A DNA stretch of 11,281 bases. Origin: an uncultured Prevotella sp. Its GTDB lineage: Bacteria; Bacteroidota; Bacteroidia; Bacteroidales; Bacteroidaceae. Every line of letters starts with the position of its first letter. Within the stretch, counting starts at the first letter, position 1. A model generated the notes under the pieces. It made no database searches. It was not told the origin of the DNA and saw only the letters and a program-made list of their open reading frames with translations. Below, piece after piece: positions 1 to 5,979 of this stretch. Location of the stretch: contig CALCHM010000106.1 of NCBI GenBank assembly GCA_937901345.1, positions 1 to 11,281 of the forward strand, given 5' to 3'. Both the position numbers and the translations under genes were made by a program.

Positions 1-27
1 GAGACGGAGTGCTTCGTTACGCTTCAT
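1..27 (-). CDS. 5' end of a further cassette gene, cut by the window edge
   Basis: Only the first nine codons are present, reading MKRNEALRL. Its ATG overlaps the TGA of the preceding gene in an ATGA arrangement, and GGGAGGTG lies about 8 nt upstream, inside that gene's 3' end, so the start is well supported. Proteins beginning this way in Clostridia phages are often baseplate or carbohydrate-binding proteins; that comparison is from memory and cannot be tested on nine residues. Confidence 0.55.
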
Positions 28-299
28 TCGTCAGCACCTCCCGTCAGGATGTCCAGAGCCTCATCGGAGGTGATGTCCCGCTCGGAGTACAGCCCCCACC
101 GCTCCACTTTGTTGTCGACCACGTCCTGCACCGCCTCGCGGAGTCCCTCCGGCACGTCCTCGATGGAGATTTCGCCACGGTAGACCTGGTAAGCATAAGG
201 ACGGGTCGTTTCATCTCCGATGATGGCAAGCCACTCTTCCTCGGACAATTCAACAAAACCCTTGGGAGCAGTCGGGTCGCTGATGTAGTATCGTGTCAT
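24..299 (-). CDS. small acidic phage protein, structural cassette
   Basis: This is a 91-residue acidic protein of unknown function. It has no signal peptide, membrane segment or recognisable catalytic motif. Residues 4-15 resemble a short beta segment (YYISDPTAP), and the rest is mainly helical and rich in Glu/Asp. The start is fixed by AAAGGAGGAC about 8 nt upstream; another ATG four bases further upstream is out of frame. It ends in an ATGA overlap with the next gene, so the two are probably translationally coupled. Its position within the fibre-like cassette suggests a tail, baseplate or head-decoration accessory role. That is inference from context only. Confidence 0.7.
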   Translation of the reverse strand: MTRYYISDPTAPKGFVELSEEEWLAIIGDETTRPYAYQVYRGEISIEDVPEGLREAVQDVVDNKVERWGLYSERDITSDEALDILTGGADE

Positions 300-330
300 T
301 CATTTGTCCTCCTTTCCGGTATACAAAGGT

Positions 331-732
331 TTAGCCCTTGCCCGGCGGCTCGTCTACGCCACCGGAAACCGTAACTGTCGCGTCAGTCGCTCCTTGGTCG
401 ATGACTACACCCGTGTAAAGAGTGTTCGGGCCGGATATTTCATCTGCAAAACTACAATTAGATAGGATCAAGTCTGCACTCTGGGCACCTCTGATAAACA
501 CCATAGTTTTGCACACAACATTATCAATGGAGGTTGCCATGTCGTCCGCTGTATATTTCAGGACAGCAAACTCTCCGTCCTCGAATGTAGTCGCGCACAT
601 AATGCACCCGCCGCCGGTAATTGTAAATGTGCAGGTATCTACAGTCGCGCCCCCACTCCCTGCTTCCGGCAATGCGTTGACAGCGGAGAGGATAGTCTGC
701 AAGCCCGTCGTGTTCGTTGTCAGTTGAGCCAT
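331..732 (-). CDS. putative fibre/decoration protein with short helical N-terminus
   Basis: A 133-residue protein with a Thr-rich N-terminal helix (about residues 5-22), a short Gly/Ser linker (25-28), and a C-terminal beta-rich domain. The domain is rich in Thr, Val and Gly and carries five cysteines (C34, C43, C46, C74, C93), which is unusual for a phage fibre and might mean a metal site or disulfides. AGAGGAGGTC precedes the ATG by about 6 nt. The layout (short helix, flexible linker, beta domain) repeats that of the two larger upstream cassette members, suggesting proteins hung from a common structural scaffold on the virion. No specific family is recognised. The C-terminus ends in a Pro/Gly stretch (DEPPGKG). 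Confidence 0.7.
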   Translation of the reverse strand: MAQLTTNTTGLQTILSAVNALPEAGSGGATVDTCTFTITGGGCIMCATTFEDGEFAVLKYTADDMATSIDNVVCKTMVFIRGAQSADLILSNCSFADEISGPNTLYTGVVIDQGATDATVTVSGGVDEPPGKG

Positions 733-747
733 AATTATGACCTCCTC

Positions 748-1233
748 TTATCCGATTGCAATATATTCGTATGTGCTTGCCATCACATTTCCACTGCTGT
801 TCTTAGACCAAGTGAAGCCCTTATCATTGAAGGAGATGCTGGATGTCGTAGAATACCAAATACGTACAGCAGATGAGGTGGCCGGGGACGATTTTTGCAC
901 GTAACCCGATCTTCCTTCGCCGTTGTTATTCACCGCGAAAATAAAATAATTCCACGATGTTGATGTTGTCGCGCTTATCGCCTTGCTTGCAGCACCGTAT
1001 ACCGCAACATACTTCGGCTTGAAGCCAACATCAGTTACTGTTGCTACAACTCCATTAGTCGTTACATTTGCTGCCACGGAAATCGTGCCGATCTTGACCT
1101 TGCTTCCGCCGCTGCTATCTCCGCCGCCCCCGCCAGCCGCCTTGCCCTCAAGCGCCGTCTGAATCTGCGCGATGAGGTCGGCCTGATCGGACACAGCCGT
1201 GCTGATGCGGTCAATCTCTGTCTGTACGCTCAT
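748..1233 (-). CDS. putative tail-fibre/adhesin-like protein with Gly-rich hinge
   Basis: A 161-residue protein. Residues 1-30 form a heptad-like helix (MSVQTEIDRISTAV...), residues 34-43 are a Gly/Ser hinge, and residues 45-161 are a beta-rich domain full of Ser/Thr and aromatics, ending YEYIAIG, as in small receptor-binding or fibre-tip domains. The start at 1233 is preferred over an in-frame ATG at 1263 because the latter lies inside the upstream gene, whereas 1233 has GGGGGTG about 6 nt upstream and shares one base with that gene's stop (TGATG). The trimer-forming helix plus hinge plus beta head suggests an appendage on the virion surface. The receptor or partner cannot be read from sequence. 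Confidence 0.75.
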   Translation of the reverse strand: MSVQTEIDRISTAVSDQADLIAQIQTALEGKAAGGGGGDSSGGSKVKIGTISVAANVTTNGVVATVTDVGFKPKYVAVYGAASKAISATTSTSWNYFIFAVNNNGEGRSGYVQKSSPATSSAVRIWYSTTSSISFNDKGFTWSKNSSGNVMASTYEYIAIG

Positions 1234-1463
1234 CAGCGCACCCCCTTGATCATCGGAATCCATTCTTCAAGATTCAGACCAGCAGGAATCGCATATCCGG
1301 CCTCCACAAGTGCCAGGCGCAGTTTCTCTTTTCTTTCCTTGATGGCTTCGATTTTCGCATCCATGTTTTCCGTGTGCATATCCAGTGCATATCGAACGGC
1401 AGAAGCAATACGCTGCTCGTATTCATCAACCGTCAGACGAATGGTTCCGTGAGCTTTGCGCAT
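1233..1463 (-). CDS. small coiled-coil protein of the fibre cassette
   Basis: A 76-residue, highly charged helical protein. Residues 15-50 have a heptad pattern compatible with a coiled coil (EYEQRIASAVRYALDMH to IKERKEKL). Residues 50-75 (ALVEAGYAIPAGLNLEEWI region) resemble the N-terminal LVELGLA...LDALATAVEGI segment of the neighbouring 290-residue fibre protein, suggesting a shared small fold. AAGGGGGAAG lies about 6 nt before the ATG. Its stop overlaps the start of the next gene by one base. It could be a fibre chaperone or adaptor; this is inference from position and the shared segment. Confidence 0.7.
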   Translation of the reverse strand: MRKAHGTIRLTVDEYEQRIASAVRYALDMHTENMDAKIEAIKERKEKLRLALVEAGYAIPAGLNLEEWIPMIKGVR

Positions 1464-1475
1464 ATTTCTTCCCCC

Positions 1476-2348
1476 TTAAATCGCCGCAAGGGCTTCTTCG
1501 ATATCGTTTGTCAGGCTTACCGTGCCTCCGGTGGTGTAGCCCGCCGGAATGGTGACGCTGGTCGTGGTCAGGCCGTCCATAGTCGCGGTCACGCTGCCGT
1601 TGTTCGGCATGCTGCCCTCGACCTTCTCGCCGTCCACATAGGCCGTCTTGCCGTCAAGGATATCAGCCGCAGCCGCAGTCGCGTCGGCGGTCGTGATGTA
1701 CTCTGCCGGGATAGTGGCCACCGTCACCTGCGACAGCACCTTGCCGCTGGTGGGCTTGATGACCTGGCTGCTCTTGGTAGGCGTAGCGGTCTTGGTTTCG
1801 GTGCTGATGCTAACCTTGCCCGTGCCGGAATGGTAGCCCTTGGGCACAGTGTAGCTGGTGGTCGTGGTGTCAAGCGTCTTGCTCACCGCGCCATTGCTGG
1901 GCATCGTGCCGGTGATGGTCGTGCCGTCCGCGCCGACGATAACCTTATTAGCCAGCACATCAGCCGCGCCAGCAGTCACCGCAGAGGTGTCGTTAAAGTT
2001 GGCAGGGATAGCCGCCACAGTCACGCCGGACAGGCCATAATAGCCGGAATCGGGAGTGACGTTCTGCTGCGCCTTGGTGGGCGTGACGCTCTTTTCCTGC
2101 AAGGTGTAGTTACCGCCGCCAGCCACGCCGGAGACCACGCCAGAGCCATTGTGGTAGCCCTTGGGGATGGTATAGGTGGAACCTTCCTGCACCTGTGCAT
2201 TGACCGCGCCACGATTGTCAATGCCCTCCACAGCCGTAGCCAGCGCATCAAGCTTGGAAGTAGACTGGGCAAGACCCAGCTCCACCAGCTTGGTGCGGAT
2301 GGTATTACGGGCCGTTTGCAGTCGGGTGATTTCAGTAGACGTGCTCAT
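1476..2348 (-). CDS. repeat-containing phage tail/fibre protein
   Basis: A 290-residue protein with a helical N-terminal anchor (residues 1-43) and then a beta-rich region of internal repeats. Repeat 1 spans about residues 45-150, repeat 2 about 151-248, and a shortened third copy about 249-280. Each begins with N-G-(A/S)-V followed by a Thr-rich strand and TIPKGYH(N/S)G(S/T)G or a degenerate version; copies 1 and 2 end in (G/S)(T/S)MP. This repeat type is common in tail-fibre and baseplate proteins of Clostridia phages. GAGGAGG lies about 7 nt upstream of the ATG. Ala-rich helices (AVTAGAADVLANK, ADATAAAADILDGK) punctuate the repeats. No chaperone or peptidase domain is visible, so it is probably a virion appendage rather than a full-length host-specificity fibre. 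Confidence 0.8.
   Translation of the reverse strand: MSTSTEITRLQTARNTIRTKLVELGLAQSTSKLDALATAVEGIDNRGAVNAQVQEGSTYTIPKGYHNGSGVVSGVAGGGNYTLQEKSVTPTKAQQNVTPDSGYYGLSGVTVAAIPANFNDTSAVTAGAADVLANKVIVGADGTTITGTMPSNGAVSKTLDTTTTSYTVPKGYHSGTGKVSISTETKTATPTKSSQVIKPTSGKVLSQVTVATIPAEYITTADATAAAADILDGKTAYVDGEKVEGSMPNNGSVTATMDGLTTTSVTIPAGYTTGGTVSLTNDIEEALAAI
1509..2216 (-). repeat. protein-level tandem repeats in the fibre gene
   Basis: Two full repeats (about 106 and 98 residues) and one partial repeat (about 32 residues) lie in tandem, at roughly 2216-1899, 1898-1605 and 1604-1509. They align at NG(A/S)V, the YT(I/V)PKGYH(N/S)G(S/T)G motif, SxVTVA(A/T)IPA, the Ala-rich helix and the closing G(T/S)MP. The second and third units are shorter than the first, consistent with expansion or contraction by recombination. 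Confidence 0.8.
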
Positions 2349-2361
2349 ATGTCATTCCTCC

Positions 2362-2742
2362 TCAGATAGTCGCCAGCAAGGCGTTGATGTTGCCCACGGT
2401 GGTGTGTACCGCCGCAGACGTGACGGGCAGAGTGTTGTCCTTCTCGACCTCTTCCGCCGTGTTGACCGACAGGATGCCGTCCGCCAGCGTCAGCGTCTTG
2501 TCAACAGTAAACTTCGTGCCGTCATCGCCCTTGATGCGGACAGGCGCAGGGTTTTCAAGCCCTCTGTTGTTTGTCCACGACAAGATGCCATCATCAGACA
2601 CAGTGGGAAAGAAGGTTGCGCCATTCTGCCCGTCATGCAGCACCGTGTACTCTCCGAAGTTCAAAGCGAATGTCTGCTCACTTTCTTCAAATTCAGCAGA
2701 CAGCGCCTCGTTCATTTCGGAAAAAGATACCGTCATTTTCAT
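2362..2742 (-). CDS. phage baseplate/fibre accessory protein with collagen-like-motif neighbour segment
   Basis: A 126-residue acidic protein. Residues 1-35 form a helix/strand N-terminus; the middle (about residues 40-75) carries GATFFPTVSDDGILSWTNN followed by GLENPAPVRIKGDDG, a pattern seen next to Gly-X-Y collagen-like stretches in fibre proteins of Bacillota phages. The C-terminus (DNTLPVTSAAVHTTVGNI) resembles the end segment of many upper-baseplate or fibre proteins. The start at 2742 overlaps the upstream stop as ATGA with AGAGGTG just before it; an alternative ATG two codons later at 2736 has better spacing to that site. The role is inferred as a virion appendage or adaptor. Confidence 0.75.
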   Translation of the reverse strand: MKMTVSFSEMNEALSAEFEESEQTFALNFGEYTVLHDGQNGATFFPTVSDDGILSWTNNRGLENPAPVRIKGDDGTKFTVDKTLTLADGILSVNTAEEVEKDNTLPVTSAAVHTTVGNINALLATI

Positions 2743-3041
2743 TGCAGCACCTCTTCTTCAAGACAAGCGCACACAGTCGCCCTCATGGGCCGACTTGCGA
2801 ACACGTCATCAGAAGTGGTCAACACCCTGATTTGGATGTCAACACAGTTCCCATCCACAAGCGATAGCGTTTCCTCTTGTGTCAGCCTTGTCGTGATCGT
2901 CTTGCCATCCATCGTGCAGTCAGCCTCTGTCTTGACAAACTTCACCGAACCCCGCTGTGCGTAGATAATGTGTACCTTTGCCACATTGCCCACGTCAAAC
3001 GGGATCGTATATGCATGTGTTGGCGTTGTGCCTCTGATCAT
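2739..3041 (-). CDS. small phage structural protein, first gene after large terminase
   Basis: A 100-residue, beta-rich protein beginning MIRGTTPTHAYTIPFDVG. The start at 3041 is chosen because AAGGTGG sits about 6 nt upstream and because the longer in-frame ATG at 3104 would run 44 bases into the terminase gene. Alternating hydrophobic strands with few helices suggest a small beta-sandwich (MIRGTTPTH, AKVHIIYAQ, TITTRLTQEE, VDIQIRVLT). Proteins with this MIRGTTPTH start are familiar from phages of Clostridia, where they occur near baseplate/fibre genes; that recollection is not verified here. It begins 19 bp after the terminase stop. Confidence 0.72.
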   Translation of the reverse strand: MIRGTTPTHAYTIPFDVGNVAKVHIIYAQRGSVKFVKTEADCTMDGKTITTRLTQEETLSLVDGNCVDIQIRVLTTSDDVFASRPMRATVCACLEEEVLQ

Positions 3042-3060
3042 ACATGCCACCTTCTTTCTC

Positions 3061-4356
3061 TTACGCAAGCCATTTCTTTTTAGTGATATGCTGTTCAAGT
3101 GCATACCTCATCGCATCCATCAGATGGTTAAAATCATCAATCGGGACATTCAGCTTTGTGCCAAACTTGTCCTTGTCCCATGTGTAATTGCTGATTTCTG
3201 TGAGGAAATTCACACAGCGCGGATGAATGATAATCTCCAAGTCCTGAATCCACTGGATGCCGTTCTGAACGCTGTCCTTGCCCTTCTTGGCTGACTTGAC
3301 GCGCAAGCCCAGCGACTTCAGTTCATCAATGGATTTCGGTTCAGCAGAATCCGCTGTGATATGCTCCTTGCCATATCCCATCTCTTTCACCGTCTCCGCA
3401 ATTGCTCTGTTCGACATACCTGTCTGATACATTTCGTCGAACACAAAAAGCTGCTTTGTTTCCTGATCTAACAGGCCACAAAACAGCGTTGACGGGTCGT
3501 TTGTATAGCCGAAGTCGATGCCGAAGGCTGATACCAGCTTTGTATGTGCCTTCCTGAATTCGGCTGATGTATGGTCGAAGGCTTCTTCCTTCCAATTCTC
3601 GTAGACAAGGCCGTCCACAATACCCCAGCCGCCTAAACCAGCAACAGCATAGCGGCGCGGGTTGTTCTTCCGCATCGTCTCAAAGACCTTGATATCCGCA
3701 GCATCAAGCCATTCGTTGCACATGTAGTTCGTAGTTAGTGCAAGGATGTCAGGATCAGGCGGAGCATCGAAGAAGCGTTTCTTCAGCCAGTGTCTTTCAT
3801 TCCACGGGTTGAAGGTGATCGTCCACTGTTTGAACAGCCCTTTCGGACATTCGCCACGGATGGATTCGTCAAGGATGTTGAAGTCATCTTCATTCATCAC
3901 TTCATACGCTTCTTCCAGCCATGCCCAGCACAACACACCCACGTCAACCGTGATGGACGTGACCTTCAGCGGGTCATCAAGGCCACGGAAGTATATCTTC
4001 TGGCCTGTTGGCTTGTACACCGCTTCAAGGGGATTCAGCTTAAATTCCCAGTGTTCATCAACGCCCAGGCGATGCACAGCCCACTTCAGTTCTGTATAGC
4101 AACTATCCTTCAGCGTCCTGTAAGTCTTGCGAACAACCAACAGATTCGGCAGCAGGCCAGTGGGCTTCCTGTTCTCATCGAATGGATACTTCATCATGTT
4201 GACGATGTACCACAAGGCTGTTGTCTTGCTCTTCTTCGATGCACGGCTTCCTTTACAGACACGATAGCGGCCTTTGAACCGCCAGAATGTGCCGTATCCT
4301 TTGCCTACGATGGATGATAGTTTCAGTTTGTTTGTTTTGTTCGCACTCACATGCAA
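3061..4356 (-). CDS. terL: phage terminase large subunit (Terminase_3, PBSX/SPP1-like)
   Basis: This is the ATP-driven DNA-packaging motor and genome-cutting nuclease. The N-terminal ATPase (about residues 30-200) has an unusual Walker A, GSRASKKS (36-43), a Walker B-like VLCWAWLEEA (141-150) with the catalytic Glu, and a coupling segment TFNPWNERHW (181-190). The C-terminal RNase H-like nuclease (about 270-425) keeps acidic residues at D281 (GIDFGYT), D336 (ITADSAEPKS) and D414 (HLMDAMRY). The 431-residue length is normal. There is no ATG start: TTG at 4356 sits 6 nt after AAGGA, and GTG at 4350 would overlap the upstream TGA as GTGA; either is possible. It follows the small terminase and a HExxH gene, and is followed by fibre-like genes rather than a portal. 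Confidence 0.95.
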   Translation of the reverse strand: MHVSANKTNKLKLSSIVGKGYGTFWRFKGRYRVCKGSRASKKSKTTALWYIVNMMKYPFDENRKPTGLLPNLLVVRKTYRTLKDSCYTELKWAVHRLGVDEHWEFKLNPLEAVYKPTGQKIYFRGLDDPLKVTSITVDVGVLCWAWLEEAYEVMNEDDFNILDESIRGECPKGLFKQWTITFNPWNERHWLKKRFFDAPPDPDILALTTNYMCNEWLDAADIKVFETMRKNNPRRYAVAGLGGWGIVDGLVYENWKEEAFDHTSAEFRKAHTKLVSAFGIDFGYTNDPSTLFCGLLDQETKQLFVFDEMYQTGMSNRAIAETVKEMGYGKEHITADSAEPKSIDELKSLGLRVKSAKKGKDSVQNGIQWIQDLEIIIHPRCVNFLTEISNYTWDKDKFGTKLNVPIDDFNHLMDAMRYALEQHITKKKWLA

Positions 4357-4703
4357 TCAGCGTCCTTGAATGCCTTCAGCAACTTCGGGAACTGAATGGC
4401 GATCCAGTCAACCATTTCTTCATTCTTCGCCCATGACATGTCTGCTTGAAGCGCACTGTCCTGAAGTCCGCTTTCACTCAGGAATGCATGGACGATTTCA
4501 TGTCGCAGGATACGCTTTTCAAGCGTCTTGCACCATTCATCTGATTCATCCTCAAATTCAGGATGGGTCTTCAAGTTGCAGATGACAATCTCATGAACAA
4601 CGTCATCAGAATATCCGCCAATACTGCGTTTTTCAAATATTTCTTTGTCTTTGTAGTCGTAATATTCAACTGTGTATTCCGTACCCAATACGTTAATCTT
4701 CAA
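4347..4703 (-). CDS. HExxH metallopeptidase-like phage protein between terS and terL
   Basis: A 118-residue soluble protein. Residues 1-45 form a small beta domain (KINVLGTEYTVEYYDY, VVHEIVICNLK). A helix then carries the zincin-type motif HEIVH at 68-72, with acidic residues E95/E96 in AKNEEMVDW as a possible third zinc ligand. The first in-frame ATG (4709) has GGGGGAGG directly abutting it, too close to work well; the TTG at 4703 has that site 6 nt away and gives a natural MKINVLGTEY N-terminus, so TTG is preferred. It overlaps the small terminase by 11 bp and the large terminase by 10 bp, so all three are probably translationally coupled. Proteolytic activity is inferred from the motif; a structural role with bound zinc is possible. 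Confidence 0.8.
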   Translation of the reverse strand: MKINVLGTEYTVEYYDYKDKEIFEKRSIGGYSDDVVHEIVICNLKTHPEFEDESDEWCKTLEKRILRHEIVHAFLSESGLQDSALQADMSWAKNEEMVDWIAIQFPKLLKAFKDADCM

Positions 4704-5184
4704 GGTCATCCTCCCCCGTAATAACAACCGGAACAGCGCTTGTCACATCCACCTTGTCAGTGAACATGGTGTAACGCTTACCAAGGAGTTCAGCAGCTTT
4801 GTTTGAATCCGCAAGTCGTGCAGGAATCTTCACAATTTCCGGTTTCTCTGTTTTTACCGTCTGTTTTCGCATCTTGCCTTCAGCATCAGGAACGTAATTT
4901 GTTATTTCCTCCGACAGTGTCACGACAACATGTTCACAGTATTCACGCCGCATCACTGATGTCAGGTATTTCATCACTTCGTTCTGCTTTGCAATCAGCG
5001 CATCTTCCTTTTCGGCAAGCCTTTTTTCTATGTACTCGCGAATGTCTGGTTTTGAGAGGTTTTCAGAACCGATCTTCCTTGCAGTCTTTTCAGAATATCC
5101 AGCCCTGATTGCGGCCTGCGTTGCATTCAGGTCAATCAGGTATTCATCACAAAAACGGATTTGCTTTGCTGTCATCTTTGCCAT
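4693..5184 (-). CDS. terS: phage terminase small subunit (Terminase_2)
   Basis: A 163-residue DNA-recognition subunit of the packaging motor. The N-terminal helix-turn-helix (about residues 3-50: MTAKQIRFCDEYLIDLNATQ, AIRAGYSEKTAR, KPDIREYIEKRL) matches the Terminase_2 family, as do the central oligomerisation helices and the C-terminal AAELLGKRYTMFTDKVDV, after which a short acidic tail follows. It would bind the packaging site and hand DNA to the large subunit. The reading frame stays open upstream to 5502, but that extension is Cys/Trp-rich and not terminase-like; AAAGGTGG about 9 nt before 5184 supports this start. A second ATG at 5175 is possible. Confidence 0.93.
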   Translation of the reverse strand: MAKMTAKQIRFCDEYLIDLNATQAAIRAGYSEKTARKIGSENLSKPDIREYIEKRLAEKEDALIAKQNEVMKYLTSVMRREYCEHVVVTLSEEITNYVPDAEGKMRKQTVKTEKPEIVKIPARLADSNKAAELLGKRYTMFTDKVDVTSAVPVVITGEDDLED

Positions 5185-5200
5185 CCTGCAACACCACCTT

Positions 5201-5353
5201 TCACATAAAAGCCTTTCTGCCCCATCCTTGCCCCCGCCAGCAAGGAGGATAATCCCGCAGGCCGCGCTCAATCCCGTATAGCCACGGATAAAGGGGCGTT
5301 TCGCCCACGCCTGCACTCCAGAACAAGCCGTTGGTGGGTTGACATTCCCACAT
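5201..5353 (-). CDS. possible 50-residue small ORF ahead of terS
   Basis: A minus-strand frame begins at an ATG preceded directly by TAGGAG and ends in a TGA lying just before the small-terminase ribosome binding site. The peptide is rich in Trp, Gly, Pro and Arg (six Trp in 50 residues, starting MWECQPTNGLFWSAGVG). The spacing of the ribosome binding site is poor (none), and Gly/Pro/Trp richness can come from GC-rich noncoding DNA. Coding status is therefore uncertain. It could equally be part of a structured leader or packaging site. Confidence 0.25.
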   Translation of the reverse strand: MWECQPTNGLFWSAGVGETPLYPWLYGIERGLRDYPPCWRGQGWGRKAFM

Positions 5354-5454
5354 CTCCTACAATTGGTGGCGGCTGCCTGTTCCGCCCTCAACGGCAAAAA
5401 GCCCACAGCTTCCCCGTTCCAGTTTATCGGACAGGTACTTGCCAATGGGCGAAT

Positions 5455-5487
5455 TAGAAAAGCCCGACAGATTGCTCTGTCAGGCTT
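5455..5487 (-). terminator. intrinsic terminator closing the early operon
   Basis: On the minus strand AAGCCTGACAG, a 6-base loop AGCAAT, and CTGTCGGGCTT form an 11-bp stem with one G-T wobble. It is followed by a short U-rich tract (TTTTCT read from within the stem end). It starts 46 nt past the stop of the late-regulator gene, as expected for the end of the early transcript. The U-tract is interrupted by a C, so termination may be partial. Confidence 0.75.
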
Positions 5488-5500
5488 ACGCACTTTGTGC

Positions 5501-5530
5501 ATTATAATAATAACACGATGTCAATGTGAA
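5501..5530 (-). promoter_or_regulatory. candidate sigma-70-type promoter just before the terminator
   Basis: Minus strand: TTCACA (5530-5525), an 18-base spacer, then a perfect TATAAT (5506-5501). A nearby TTGACA at 5524-5519 is too close (12 bp) to serve as the -35 of the same box. Transcripts would begin about 10 nt before the terminator hairpin, so a late message from here would have to read through it. A short palindrome GCACTTTGTGC (5490-5500) lies at the predicted start site. Function is inferred. Confidence 0.4.
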
Positions 5531-5532
5531 TT

Positions 5533-5979
5533 TCAATGAATTCTTGTGAACTCTTTTCCCGTTCCTGCTTTGTCAAGCACCGACTGGAACTCCTGCAACG
5601 CCCTGCCGTGCAGAATGCAAATCCATCTGTATGTATAGTGCATATCAGCGGCGATTTGCTCCAAGGATTCATGCTGCACATACTTCCGATGAAGAATCAT
5701 ATAATACAGGTGATTCTCCAGCTTATCCAACAAAGCAGCCGCTTCCCGTTTCATATCGACAAACTTGTCAATCTCGCGGTTGATCTCTTCCTTCAGGTCA
5801 ACGATTTTTGCCACCGCATTCCCGATTTTATCCTGCGACCCTCCGCCCGACACAACGTCGCTCTTTAATGTCGGTGTGATCTTTGTTACCATCGCATAGA
5901 GGCTTTCGACCTCCGCAATCATAGTGTTTATTTTGTCATCACACCGCCCGATCCTGCAAAGATACTCTTTCGCATTCAT
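5533..5979 (-). CDS. DUF1492-type sigma-like phage transcription regulator
   Basis: A 148-residue helical protein. Residues 5-90 form long amphipathic helices interrupted by the loop SDVVSGGGSQDK (40-51), and residues 92-131 form a sigma-70 region 4-like helix-turn-helix (YMILHRKYVQHESLEQIAADMHYTYRWICILHGRAL). This layout matches DUF1492/ArpU-like phage proteins, placed at the end of the early region and thought to switch on late genes. It would act on DNA in the cytoplasm with host RNA polymerase. It starts in an ATGA overlap with the upstream gene and is followed by a terminator and then the packaging genes, exactly where a late activator is expected. Which promoter it activates is not shown. 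Confidence 0.85.
   Translation of the reverse strand: MNAKEYLCRIGRCDDKINTMIAEVESLYAMVTKITPTLKSDVVSGGGSQDKIGNAVAKIVDLKEEINREIDKFVDMKREAAALLDKLENHLYYMILHRKYVQHESLEQIAADMHYTYRWICILHGRALQEFQSVLDKAGTGKEFTRIH

Larger units (their letters stand above)
5185..5532. other. 348-base gap between late regulator and terS; leader and possible packaging site
   Basis: This is the only long gap in the window. From the early side it holds a promoter-like pair (5501-5530), a strong inverted repeat acting as terminator (5460-5487), and then a GC-rich stretch. That stretch contains two shorter hairpins: GGGCG-TTT-CGCCC at 5294-5306, and GTGGG/CCCAC with an 8-base loop at 5334-5351. A weak small ORF overlaps the latter. 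Phage packaging sites commonly lie next to or within terS, so a cos/pac function here is a reasonable inference, but no cohesive-end sequence is recognisable. Confidence 0.45.

Noticed and set aside
1374..2369. Long plus-strand open frame (331 codons) across the fibre gene
   Set aside because: It is the antisense shadow of the repetitive, GC-rich fibre gene; it is His/Arg/Gly/Ala-rich, without a ribosome binding site or family features.
2176..2964. Plus-strand frame of 262 codons
   Set aside because: It spans three minus-strand genes with good starts and shows Ser/Arg-rich low-complexity composition, so it is a shadow.
1..3061. Diversity-generating retroelement acting on fibre genes
   Set aside because: No reverse transcriptase, template repeat or adenine-biased variable repeat was found in the window.
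3790..4317. Plus-strand frame opposite the large terminase
   Set aside because: The minus strand clearly encodes TerL there, and the plus frame shows no domain.
5338..5360. Plus-strand TTGACA with TACAAT downstream
   Set aside because: The spacer is only 13 bp, and no plus-strand gene follows.
5185..5502. N-terminal extension of the small terminase frame
   Set aside because: The 106 extra residues are not terminase-like, cross the terminator hairpin, and a good ribosome binding site supports the shorter start.
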